A DNA stretch of 36,114 nucleotides. Origin: PGZG01 sp040235405 (GTDB lineage: Bacteria > Pseudomonadota > Gammaproteobacteria > Pseudomonadales > Alcanivoracaceae). The stretch's first letter is position 1. Each line of letters opens with the position of its first letter. Of the stretch, positions 1 through 9,391 are shown one piece after another. The stretch is taken from contig JBECKT010000122.1 of NCBI GenBank assembly GCA_040235405.1, positions 1-36,114 of the forward strand. Reading direction: 5' to 3'. The position numbers and the translations under genes were made by a program. The notes below the pieces were generated by a model that made no database searches, was not told where the DNA came from, and saw nothing but the letters and a program-made list of their open reading frames with translations.

Positions 1-119
1 TTGCCTGACGATCATAGAGCTTTGGAACCACCTGATCCCATCCCGAACTCAGAAGTGAAACGAAGCATCGCCGATGGTAGTGTGGCATTCGCCATGTGAG
101 AGTAGGTCATCGTCAGGCA
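1..119 (+). rRNA. rrf: 5S ribosomal RNA
   Basis: This is the 5S rRNA of the large ribosomal subunit. The terminal helix is visible: TGCCTGACG near the 5' end pairs with CGTCAGGCA at 111-119. The internal landmarks CCGAACTCAGAAGTGAAAC and GCCGATGGTAGTGTGG are conserved bacterial 5S segments. A rho-independent terminator follows directly, so this is the last gene of an rRNA operon whose 16S and 23S genes lie upstream, outside the window. The exact 5' end (base 1 to 3) cannot be fixed and may start just at the window edge. Confidence 0.96.
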
Positions 120-130
120 CTTAAACAGAA

Positions 131-162
131 AAGGGTCGCCCCGAAAGGGCGGCCCTTTTTTT
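131..162 (+). terminator. Rho-independent terminator of the rRNA operon
   Basis: AAGGGTCGCCC and GGGCGGCCCTT form an 11-bp stem with one G-U pair and a short CGAAA loop. A run of T residues follows at 156-162. It sits 12 bases after the 5S gene, the usual place for the rrn operon terminator. Confidence 0.93.
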
Positions 163-209
163 ATTCGGGCATGTTTCGTTAATTCCGTCCGCCATAATAG
201 CTATTCTCA

Positions 210-229
210 ATTATCGTTATATTGATAAT
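210..229. repeat. AT-rich inverted repeat in the 5S-TetR gap
   Basis: ATTATC (210-215) and GATAAT (224-229) face each other across 8 bases. They lie in the AT-richest part of the window (about 181-240), between the rRNA terminator and the TetR gene. TATATT at 218-223 inside it resembles a -10 box, but I find no matching -35. It could be part of a promoter/operator region for the TetR gene or simply AT-rich spacer. The rest of 163-303 shows no gene I can support. Confidence 0.3.
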
Positions 230-303
230 CAAACTTTTCAATCCTTCCGGAGGGGCACTCCGCTCCTGTACCTGAAAAAACCAGCCACAATCCGAATGCC
301 CGG

Positions 304-367
304 GGACGTCGTGTTTACTACCAGTCAGCCACAGAGTAACCTTCCTGCAATGGTAAACACGGTGTCC
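304..367. promoter_or_regulatory. Imperfect inverted repeat upstream of the TetR gene, candidate operator
   Basis: The left arm at 304-318 reads GGAC-N3-GTGTTTAC. The right arm at 353-367 reads GTAAACAC-N3-GTCC, which is its reverse complement except for the three middle bases. The right arm ends four bases before the TetR start codon. TetR proteins commonly repress their own gene through such repeats, so an autoregulatory operator is a fair inference. The 34-base spacing between arms is long for a single dimer site; two separate half-site targets, or an RNA hairpin that hides the weak ribosome binding site, are alternatives. Confidence 0.4.
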
Positions 368-371
368 GCTC

Positions 372-1061
372 ATGGTATCGGCTGGTCCTTACGAGCTTGA
401 GGCAATACGGGAAATTATTAACCGGGTCCTGAGTGCCCATCACGATGACGGGCCCGCCGGGAGGCTTCATGCCCGTACTGAAATTCTGATTCACTCAATC
501 CCTGTTTTTTCCCGCCGGGGACTTGATCGAACCACGGTTCAGGATCTGTTGGATGCTGCGAATATTTCTCGCAGGACCTTCTATAAATACTTCCGCAACA
601 AATATGATGTCCTCGAAAGCATCTACCAGATATCTGTCGAGAACATGATTCTGCGCTTCAGGCGAGAGGCAGAAAGGTCGCGCTCTGTGGCGGAGGTGAT
701 CTGCAATACCTGCAATATTTATTTTGACTATCACCTCAGTCTCGGGCCGATCATTCGGCTGATGATGGAAGAGGCGCGCAGGGCGGATTCGGTGTTGGCG
801 CCACACCGTGTCACTGCCTACGAAACTGTTGCTGCTGTGATGCAGGCGGAGATGCAGCGGGTGACAGGCAGGACGCTGGATACGCTGGTGTACCAGACCC
901 TGATCTGGACGCTGGAGAGTTATTCTCTGGACCTGTTAAACCACACCGACTGCTCTGCCGGCACAGTAACCCATTACAAACAGGTTATGTCCGGCATTGC
1001 CGAAGCGATACTGGCGGGTCAGGCGGACTGGCAAAAGCTGACGCCGCGCAGTCAGCTTTAG
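372..1061 (+). CDS. TetR/AcrR family transcriptional regulator
   Basis: This is a DNA-binding repressor-type protein of 229 residues. The N-terminal helix-turn-helix is clear at about residues 42-85: the recognition-helix region reads AANISRRTFYKYFRNK, the TetR signature, preceded by LDRTTVQDLL. The C-terminal two thirds is helical and would form the ligand-binding and dimer domain, which gives no clue to the ligand. The N-terminal tail before the HTH is about 35 residues, longer than usual; no better internal start is evident. The ATG at 372 has only a weak Shine-Dalgarno match. It stands alone between an rRNA operon and the convergent valS, with no transporter or enzyme next to it, so its target may be only itself or distant genes. 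The inverted repeat at 304-367 is the candidate operator. Confidence 0.88.
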   Translation: MVSAGPYELEAIREIINRVLSAHHDDGPAGRLHARTEILIHSIPVFSRRGLDRTTVQDLLDAANISRRTFYKYFRNKYDVLESIYQISVENMILRFRREAERSRSVAEVICNTCNIYFDYHLSLGPIIRLMMEEARRADSVLAPHRVTAYETVAAVMQAEMQRVTGRTLDTLVYQTLIWTLESYSLDLLNHTDCSAGTVTHYKQVMSGIAEAILAGQADWQKLTPRSQL

Positions 1062-1118
1062 GGAGCGCTTCTGCTGCGCCGCTCGTCTGGCATCCGCTCC
1101 CGGAATCATCCATCCCTG

Positions 1119-3884
<2,766 letters not shown>

Positions 3885-3921
3885 GAAAAGTCCCGGAGTG
3901 GCGATTGTCACAAGGCCGGGG

Positions 3922-3927
3922 ATTATA
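3922..3927 (-). promoter_or_regulatory. Candidate -10 box for valS
   Basis: On the minus strand this reads TATAAT, a perfect sigma-70 -10 box, about 37 bases before the valS start codon. That gives a leader of about 30 bases. No good -35 hexamer is found at 16-18 bases. The box lies in the short gap after the upstream small gene, so valS could be transcribed both alone and by read-through. Confidence 0.5.
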
Positions 3928-3962
3928 CCGAAGCAGCCGCCGAATTGCTGGCCGCCGGTGGG

Positions 3963-4412
3963 TCAGGATTTGTTGCGCAGCAGTTCCATCAGACGGTTGC
4001 GCAGGTCGCGCTCGATCTTCGGCATCCACTCCGCCAGCGCCTCATCGACCAGTGCTCGTAGCGCGGCATTATCCACAGCGCCGGGTGGCGCCGGCCGGGT
4101 TGGCTCGATTTTCGGGGTGGCGGGGGGTGGTGCAGCAGACTTTTTCGGCAGGAACGGATTTTCCCGTTGGGCGAGGCTTTTTTTCAGTGGTTCGGTACCC
4201 GATGCCGGCTTCGCCGGCGGATCGAACAGGGATTTCTGCGTGTGAGCATCGCCTGCAGTGGACGTGACAGGCTCAAGCAGTGGCACATCGTCATCCAGCA
4301 GTGATGAGTGGTCGACATCCTGATGCCCTTCTCCAAGCAACGAATGGATTGAGCTCAGCTCCTCCAGCAGGGCTTTAGGCGGGGTTTTGCCAGGACGTTT
4401 ACGATCGGTCAT
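3963..4412 (-). CDS. Uncharacterised protein between pepA and valS
   Basis: I do not recognise a function. The product has 149 residues. The first 110 are low-complexity, rich in Pro, Ser, Ala and acidic residues, and probably disordered. The last 35 residues form a predicted amphipathic helix with charged/hydrophobic alternation (ALVDEALAEWMPKIERDL). Pseudomonas-type genomes carry a gene of this shape at the same place, so it is probably a conserved lineage protein. The ATG at 4412 is preceded by a weak GAG; a GTG three codons upstream (4421) is an alternative. The disordered N terminus plus short C-terminal helix suggests a scaffold or adaptor, but that is only a guess. Codon use looks like that of its neighbours. 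No holC lies next to it. Confidence 0.75.
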   Translation of the reverse strand: MTDRKRPGKTPPKALLEELSSIHSLLGEGHQDVDHSSLLDDDVPLLEPVTSTAGDAHTQKSLFDPPAKPASGTEPLKKSLAQRENPFLPKKSAAPPPATPKIEPTRPAPPGAVDNAALRALVDEALAEWMPKIERDLRNRLMELLRNKS

Positions 4413-4507
4413 GCCGGGCACTCGTTTCAGCCATAAGGGAACAGATACGTACAGGTTGCCGCGAATGCGCCCGGATTTCCACTGGCGGTCAATCTGTCCG
4501 GCCGGGC

Positions 4508-5980
4508 TTAGCCGGCCAGATTCATCAGGTAGCGGGTTAGCAGCGGCACCGGCCGCCCGGTCGCCCCTTTCTGCTTGCCGGCGCTGATCCAGGCAGTGCC
4601 GGCAATATCAAGGTGCGCCCACTTCACCTCTTTGGTAAACCGTGACAGGAAGCAGGCAGCGGTGACGGACCCGGCTTTCGGGCCACCGATATTGGCCATA
4701 TCCGCGAACGGGCTGTCCAGCTGTTCCTGATAATCGTCCCATAACGGCATTGGCCAGCCGCGATCGGCAGTGTCGTCGCCAGCATCCAGTAGTGCCTTGG
4801 CCAGCTCATGATCGTTGGCAAACACCGCCTGGGCATGGCTGCCCAATGCCACCACGCAGGCGCCGGTTAGTGTGGCTATATCGATAATGGTGTGTGGCTT
4901 GTGTTTCTGCTGCACCCAGGTCAGTGCATCGCACAGTACCAGCCGTCCCTCGGCATCGGTATTGAGGATCTCGACGGTTTGTCCCGACAGGGTGGTGACG
5001 ATATCGCCGGGACGTGAAGCCCTGCCGTCCGGCATGTTTTCGGCCGCCGCGACCACGGCAACCAGATGAATCGGCAGGCCAAGCTCGCAGACCGTTTTGA
5101 CGGTGCCAAAGACACTGGCGGCACCGCCCATGTCGTATTTCATTTCATCCATGGCCGCGCCGGGCTTGAGTGAAATGCCGCCGGTGTCGAAAGTAATGCC
5201 CTTGCCGACCAGTGCGACTGGCGCGCCTTTTGCGCCCTTGTACTCCATTACGATGATCTGGCCTTCACGCTCGCTGCCGCGGGCCACGGCGCAGAATGCG
5301 CCCATGCCAAGCTTTTCCGCCTGCTGCTCGGAGATCACCGAGACTTTCAGTTGCGGATACTGCTTTGCCAGCTCCCGTGCCTGCTCCGACAGGTAGGCCG
5401 GGAAGCACAGGTTCGGAGGCCGGTTGCCCAGGTCGCGGCACAGGGTGACACCGGCGGCGATGGCCTCGCCCTCTCGCACAGCCTGTTGCAAGGCCGCTTT
5501 GCTGCCAGCGCCAATAAAAGTGATGCTGCGCAACGCGTTGCCCGGCGCGGGTTTGCTTCGGCATTCGTCAAACTGGTAAAGCGCATCGGCCACGGCCCGG
5601 GTTGCTTCGCGTACCTGCCAGATCAGGTCCTGATCGTGCACCATGCCCTCGCTCAGCTGCCAGGCTATAGCGCGACTGCCGGTGGCCTTCAGTGCCTGGA
5701 CTGCGCCGCTTACCAGCTTGAGGAAGGCAGTTGCCGACATAGGCAACTCACCACATCCCAGCATAAGCAGTCGTTTGGCAGGCAACCCGGCAGGCTGGTG
5801 AATCAGTAGTGTCTGGCCGCGCTTGCCGTTGAAGTCACCATCCTTTATGAGCTGCCGAATCTGGTTGACGGTTTCCACCGGCAGGTCGGCAGGCAACAGG
5901 CTGGCTTTGTCAGTCAGCGGCAGAATCAGGCAATCGGTTTTCAGGGCAGACGCGTTCTTGCCACTGACGGCGTACTCCAT
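4508..5980 (-). CDS. pepA: Leucyl aminopeptidase (M17 family)
   Basis: This is a cytosolic dinuclear-metal aminopeptidase that removes N-terminal residues; in E. coli PepA also binds DNA. The product has 490 residues, the normal length. The C-terminal catalytic domain shows VGKGITFDTGGISLKPG, with the metal-binding Lys and Asp, then MKYDMGGAA, and the family signature NTDAEGRL with its metal-binding Asp and Glu. The N-terminal domain (about 1-160) is the usual variable macro-like domain. The ATG at 5980 has a good AGGAG seven bases upstream. It is transcribed divergently from lptF across only 50 bases, an arrangement known from E. coli and Pseudomonas. The reverse-strand downstream neighbour should be holC but is an unrecognised gene. 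A GC hairpin (4500-4517) surrounds the stop codon without a T-run. Confidence 0.97.
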   Translation of the reverse strand: MEYAVSGKNASALKTDCLILPLTDKASLLPADLPVETVNQIRQLIKDGDFNGKRGQTLLIHQPAGLPAKRLLMLGCGELPMSATAFLKLVSGAVQALKATGSRAIAWQLSEGMVHDQDLIWQVREATRAVADALYQFDECRSKPAPGNALRSITFIGAGSKAALQQAVREGEAIAAGVTLCRDLGNRPPNLCFPAYLSEQARELAKQYPQLKVSVISEQQAEKLGMGAFCAVARGSEREGQIIVMEYKGAKGAPVALVGKGITFDTGGISLKPGAAMDEMKYDMGGAASVFGTVKTVCELGLPIHLVAVVAAAENMPDGRASRPGDIVTTLSGQTVEILNTDAEGRLVLCDALTWVQQKHKPHTIIDIATLTGACVVALGSHAQAVFANDHELAKALLDAGDDTADRGWPMPLWDDYQEQLDSPFADMANIGGPKAGSVTAACFLSRFTKEVKWAHLDIAGTAWISAGKQKGATGRPVPLLTRYLMNLAG

Positions 5981-6030
5981 GGGAACTCCTGGGTTACAAT
6001 GCCCGGCACCGAGACAGGGCGAGGCAGGTT
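5981..6030. promoter_or_regulatory. Divergent pepA/lptF intergenic region
   Basis: Fifty bases separate the pepA ATG from the lptF start. On the plus strand TACAAT at 5995-6000 matches the -10 consensus in five of six positions and would give lptF a leader of about 25 bases. No convincing -35 is placed 16-18 bases upstream. The pepA ribosome binding site (AGGAG on the minus strand) occupies the other end. The pepA promoter must lie inside the lptF coding start; I cannot point to it with confidence. Confidence 0.4.
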
Positions 6031-7152
6031 TTGATTCTTTACCGGTATATCAATCGGCAGCTATTGGCGACCACGTTCGTCGTGACCATCGTGCTGATGA
6101 TGGTGCTGGTCAGCGGCCGCTTTATCAAGTACCTCGCCAGTGCTGCAACCGGAGAAATTGCTGCGGACGTACTGTTTCTGGTAATGCTGTACCGGTTGCC
6201 GGAATTTCTCCAGTTGATTCTGCCGCTCAGTGTATTTATCGCTGTGTTGCTGGTTTTGGGGCGAATGTATTCCGACAGTGAAATGGCGGTGCTGGGTTCA
6301 GGGGGGGTTGGTCAGAGCGGCATTCTTCGCGGCATGACAGTACCAATGATTGTGACCACTTTTCTGGTCGGGCTGTTTGGTCTGTATGTTACGCCCTATG
6401 GTGAAACTGAAGTGGCGCGATTGTTCGAAGAGCAACGTGGCCGGTCTGTTCTGGAGCTATTGACGCCGGGGCGGTTCCATTCCCGGGGTGACCAGTCAGG
6501 CACCCGCACTGCCTATGCCGAGTCGTTGAATCGGGAAGAAGAGGCGCTGGAGAATATTTTTATCTCCGATTTCCGTTACGCGGGCGAGGACGGCCCCGGC
6601 ATGCTGGTCACGGTGCTGGCCGGGCGTGGCCGGATTGTTGATCAGGATGGCATTACCTATCTGCATCTGGAGCAAGGGCATCAGTACCAGGGCGCACCGG
6701 GCGACCCGGATTACCGTCGAGTCGAGTTTCAGGAGGCGATGGTGAAGATTGGTGAGGAACGCTCGGTGGCGCGCCCCCCCAAGGTCCGCAGCCTGCCCAC
6801 GTTGCAACTGATGGGGATGCAGGGGGCGGATGTCCGGGCGGAGCTGCAGTGGCGCATCTCTCTGGTACTGCTGGTGCCGATGATGCTGATCGCTGCGGTG
6901 CCACTGGCCAAGGTCAGCCCCAGACAGGGGCGTTTTAATCGGCTGTTTCCCGCGCTGATTACCTATCTGTTCTATGTCGGCTTGCTACTGGTAATGCGCA
7001 GCAGGATTTCCAAAACCCCCTTTGACGAGCTGAGCTGGCATCACAGTATGGTGTGGATACATATGGTGGTGTTATTGCTGGTGGTGTTGCTGCTGAACGA
7101 ACACCGTCTCACCCTGAGGCTGAACGACTGGCGTCGGCGGAGGTCCGCATGA
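6031..7152 (+). CDS. lptF: LPS export permease LptF
   Basis: LptF is an inner-membrane subunit of the LptB2FG ABC exporter, which extracts lipopolysaccharide from the inner membrane. The product has 373 residues. It has transmembrane segments at about residues 10-28, 46-76 and 97-121, then a periplasmic jellyroll region (about 130-255), then three more segments (about 268-288, 300-320, 332-352). This is the YjgP/YjgQ layout. The start codon is TTG: no ATG or GTG exists nearby in frame, MILYRYINRQLL matches the family N terminus, and GAGG lies six bases upstream. The gene overlaps lptG by four bases (ATGA), so the two permeases are translationally coupled. The transport partners lptA/B/C lie elsewhere in this window. 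Confidence 0.95.
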   Translation: MILYRYINRQLLATTFVVTIVLMMVLVSGRFIKYLASAATGEIAADVLFLVMLYRLPEFLQLILPLSVFIAVLLVLGRMYSDSEMAVLGSGGVGQSGILRGMTVPMIVTTFLVGLFGLYVTPYGETEVARLFEEQRGRSVLELLTPGRFHSRGDQSGTRTAYAESLNREEEALENIFISDFRYAGEDGPGMLVTVLAGRGRIVDQDGITYLHLEQGHQYQGAPGDPDYRRVEFQEAMVKIGEERSVARPPKVRSLPTLQLMGMQGADVRAELQWRISLVLLVPMMLIAAVPLAKVSPRQGRFNRLFPALITYLFYVGLLLVMRSRISKTPFDELSWHHSMVWIHMVVLLLVVLLLNEHRLTLRLNDWRRRRSA

Positions 7153-8210
7153 CGCTCCTGCGCCAATATCTCTGGCGGGCAGTGATGATCCCGGCACTGT
7201 TGATGCTGGCTTTACTGATGTTGCTGGATGGATTGTTCAGCTTCGTCTATGAGCTGGAGTCGTTGCGCAACGATTATCAGGCTTTGCAGGCATTGCAGTT
7301 TGTCCTGACCACATTGCCCCGGCGTATCTCCGATTTTCTGCCGTTGGCCATTTTGCTCGGTGCTCTGGCTGGACTGGGGCTGCTGGCCAATAGTGGTGAG
7401 CTGACGGTAATGCGTGCTGCGGGTGTGTCGGCTGAGCGTATTACCTGGATGGTGCTACGGCCAGCGCTGCTGCTGCTGCTGGCCGGGTTGATGGTTTCCG
7501 AATACGTGGTGCCCCATACCGAGCAAATTGCCCGCAGTAACCGCTCGCTTCAGGAGAGTGGTGGTGAAGCGCTGTCGAGTCTTTCCGGTCTGTGGCATCG
7601 GGAGGGGGATGAGTTTATTCATATCAGCGCGGTGGAGCCGAACGGTGTTCTGCATGGCATTACCCGCTACCGAATCAATGAGGATCAGGAGCTGGTGGAG
7701 ACCGTGTTCATCACTCGGGCGATCTACCAGAACAATGAGTGGTCGCTGGAGGATATTCGCGGCAGTCGGCTACAGGACCAACAGGTTGAAACCTGGCGGG
7801 AAGAGTCAGGGCAGTGGTTGATCGGACTGACCCCCGAGGTGCTGTCGGTGATTATCCTCAAGCCGGAACATTTGGCGTTGAGCAAGCTCTATGACTACGC
7901 CAGCTACCTCGGTCAGCAGGGTATTAATGCCGGCGAGTATCTGCTGGCGTTCTGGCAGAAGCTGTCGCAGCCGCTGGCGACCCTGGGCATGGTGGTGATT
8001 GCCGTGACCTTTATTTTTGGCCCTCTGCGGCAGGTCAGCATGGGGCTGCGATTAACGGCCGGTATTGGCGCCGGGTTGCTGTTTCATTATGGCCAGCAGT
8101 TCTTCGGCCATATGAGTCTGGTGTTTGATGTGTCACCAATGTGGGCGGCCCTGGCGCCGGCGGCAATTTGTCTGCTGGCGGGAGTGGTGCTGCTGCAAAG
8201 GGTGCGCTAA
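7149..8210 (+). CDS. lptG: LPS export permease LptG
   Basis: LptG is the partner of LptF in the LptB2FG exporter; it interacts with LptC and with LptB in the cytoplasm. The product has 353 residues. Three N-terminal transmembrane segments (about 13-35, 58-85, 98-118) and three C-terminal ones (about 276-350) flank a periplasmic beta-jellyroll domain, the YjgQ family layout. I placed the start at the ATG overlapping the lptF stop as ATGA, because MTLLRQYLWRAV is the normal N terminus. An earlier in-frame ATG within lptF would add 32 unlikely residues. Downstream, a 73-base gap separates it from the PP2C gene. No terminator is visible there, so the signalling genes may be co-transcribed. Confidence 0.96.
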   Translation: MTLLRQYLWRAVMIPALLMLALLMLLDGLFSFVYELESLRNDYQALQALQFVLTTLPRRISDFLPLAILLGALAGLGLLANSGELTVMRAAGVSAERITWMVLRPALLLLLAGLMVSEYVVPHTEQIARSNRSLQESGGEALSSLSGLWHREGDEFIHISAVEPNGVLHGITRYRINEDQELVETVFITRAIYQNNEWSLEDIRGSRLQDQQVETWREESGQWLIGLTPEVLSVIILKPEHLALSKLYDYASYLGQQGINAGEYLLAFWQKLSQPLATLGMVVIAVTFIFGPLRQVSMGLRLTAGIGAGLLFHYGQQFFGHMSLVFDVSPMWAALAPAAICLLAGVVLLQRVR

Positions 8211-8283
8211 GGTTGTTGCGTTGCCCGGAGCTGGCCACACCGGCTCATGCCAGGGAAGAAGACTAATAACCCGCGGGGGATGT

Positions 8284-9006
8284 GTGGCGGACTGGCAGTA
8301 TTGCGCTCTGACTGACCAAGGTGTGAAGCGCAAGCATAATGAAGATGCGGTGGTTGCCGTGCCGGACATTGCCCTGTGGGCGGTGGCTGACGGCATGGGT
8401 GGCCATGAGGCCGGTGACGTTGCCAGCAAGATGGTAGTGGATGCACTGGCCTCGGTGCAGCGACCGGATAATTTCAGCCTCTTTATTGATGCAGTCGAAG
8501 ATGCCCTGATCGCCGTCAACCAGACCATGCGTGAGCATGCCGGCCGGGAGTACTCCGGCCGGATGATGGGTTCAACGGTGGTCTCAATGCTCGGCGCCGA
8601 GGGCTACGGTGCCTGTGTCTGGGCAGGCGACTCCCGCCTCTATCGTTTGCGTGATGGCAAGCTTGCAGCCTTGTCCCGTGATCACAGTCAGGTTCAGCGT
8701 CTGGTCGATGCCGGCGTATTGAGTGAGGCCGAGGCGGATGCCCACCCCAATGCCAATGTGATTACCCGTGCTGTTGGCGGGGCAGCGGCATTGGTGGTTG
8801 ATGTGCTGATGTTTGATGTCAGCCCCGGGGACCGCTACCTGCTGTGTAGTGATGGCCTCTACAACGAAGTGTCGAAAGAGGCGATCGCCGCCACCCTGGC
8901 GCAGGGGTCGGTTCCAGATTCAGCCCGGTCGCTGATTGATCAGGCTGTTCATAATGGAGCCCGTGATAACGTGTCGGTGATTGTCATCGAGGCGGGGGGC
9001 GCATGA
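8284..9006 (+). CDS. PP2C-family serine/threonine protein phosphatase
   Basis: This is a metal-dependent phosphatase that removes phosphate from Ser/Thr residues, of the Stp1/PrpC/PppA type. It has 240 residues, a catalytic domain only. The PP2C motifs appear in order: DQGVKRKHNED (residues 11-21), ADGMGG (35-40), GSTVVSML, WAGDSRLYRL, SRDHS, ITRAVGG, SDGLYN and ARDNVSVIV, with all metal-binding Asp residues present. The start is taken as the GTG at 8284, just after GGGGGA, because upstream residues do not fit the family; the spacing is tight, so it is uncertain. It overlaps the next small gene by four bases (ATGA). No kinase or FHA gene is near, and no type VI secretion gene is in the window. 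Being next to lptG is not a family-wide arrangement I know of. Confidence 0.9.
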   Translation: MADWQYCALTDQGVKRKHNEDAVVAVPDIALWAVADGMGGHEAGDVASKMVVDALASVQRPDNFSLFIDAVEDALIAVNQTMREHAGREYSGRMMGSTVVSMLGAEGYGACVWAGDSRLYRLRDGKLAALSRDHSQVQRLVDAGVLSEAEADAHPNANVITRAVGGAAALVVDVLMFDVSPGDRYLLCSDGLYNEVSKEAIAATLAQGSVPDSARSLIDQAVHNGARDNVSVIVIEAGGA

Positions 9007-9374
9007 ACGCAGCCGGTGACAAGTTGAATCAGGACCTGCTGGCGTTGACCGAGTCTTTTGCCAATGCCGTGATCGGACCGGCCGAGTTCCGCCGCCGGCG
9101 GCGTGAAATCATCTGTCAGTGGACGGGCCAGCCGGTGCCGCAGGTGGATGTCTCGGCGCCCAGCGAGGACGATACCCATCCCGGGATGAAAGCCATTACC
9201 GACAAGGATGTACGTGATGCAGCGCGCGCACCTGCCGCTGAGCCGGCTGCCGTGGCTGCTGAACCATCAGGCAAGTCGATCCGTTGGGGGCTGTGGGTTA
9301 CTGTGTTGCTGCTGCTTTTTGCCTTCAGTGGCGCCGGCGCTCTGGTCTGGTTTGTACTGCGCCGGTCAGCCTGA
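9003..9374 (+). CDS. Small tail-anchored membrane protein coupled to the PP2C phosphatase
   Basis: The product has 123 residues and no recognised function. Residues about 8-40 include AVIGPAEFRRRRREII. The pattern of a short helix, a turn and then a charged helix recalls SHOCT-type oligomerisation motifs; that is an inference from shape. A Pro/Ala/acidic linker (about 45-90) follows, then one strongly hydrophobic segment at about 97-119, ending in RRSA. The cytoplasmic bulk would thus hang from the inner membrane by its C terminus. Its ATG overlaps the PP2C stop (ATGA), so the two proteins are probably made together. A membrane anchor or regulator for the phosphatase is the simplest idea. It ends inside the first of two tandem terminators. 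Confidence 0.8.
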   Translation: MNAAGDKLNQDLLALTESFANAVIGPAEFRRRRREIICQWTGQPVPQVDVSAPSEDDTHPGMKAITDKDVRDAARAPAAEPAAVAAEPSGKSIRWGLWVTVLLLLFAFSGAGALVWFVLRRSA

Positions 9375-9391
9375 TCCGGCGCAAAGTTTTT
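9359..9391 (+). terminator. First terminator after the lptFG-PP2C operon
   Basis: GCGCCGG (9359-9365) pairs with CCGGCGC (9376-9382) across a ten-base loop that contains the stop codon of the small membrane protein gene. TTTTT follows at 9387-9391. The four bases between stem and T-run make it suboptimal. Confidence 0.6.

Noticed and set aside
179..373. 64-residue open frame on the minus strand before the TetR gene
   Set aside because: It shares the CATG of the TetR start codon, has no recognisable motif, and its DNA is explained by the inverted repeat and AT-rich spacer.
1061..1101. GGGAGCG/CGCTCCC inverted repeat between the TetR gene and valS, considered as a terminator
   Set aside because: The loop of 27 bases is long and there is no T-run on either strand, so termination is not supported.
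4499..4518. GC hairpin around the pepA stop codon as a terminator
   Set aside because: There is no T-run after it on the minus strand, and the operon seems to continue.
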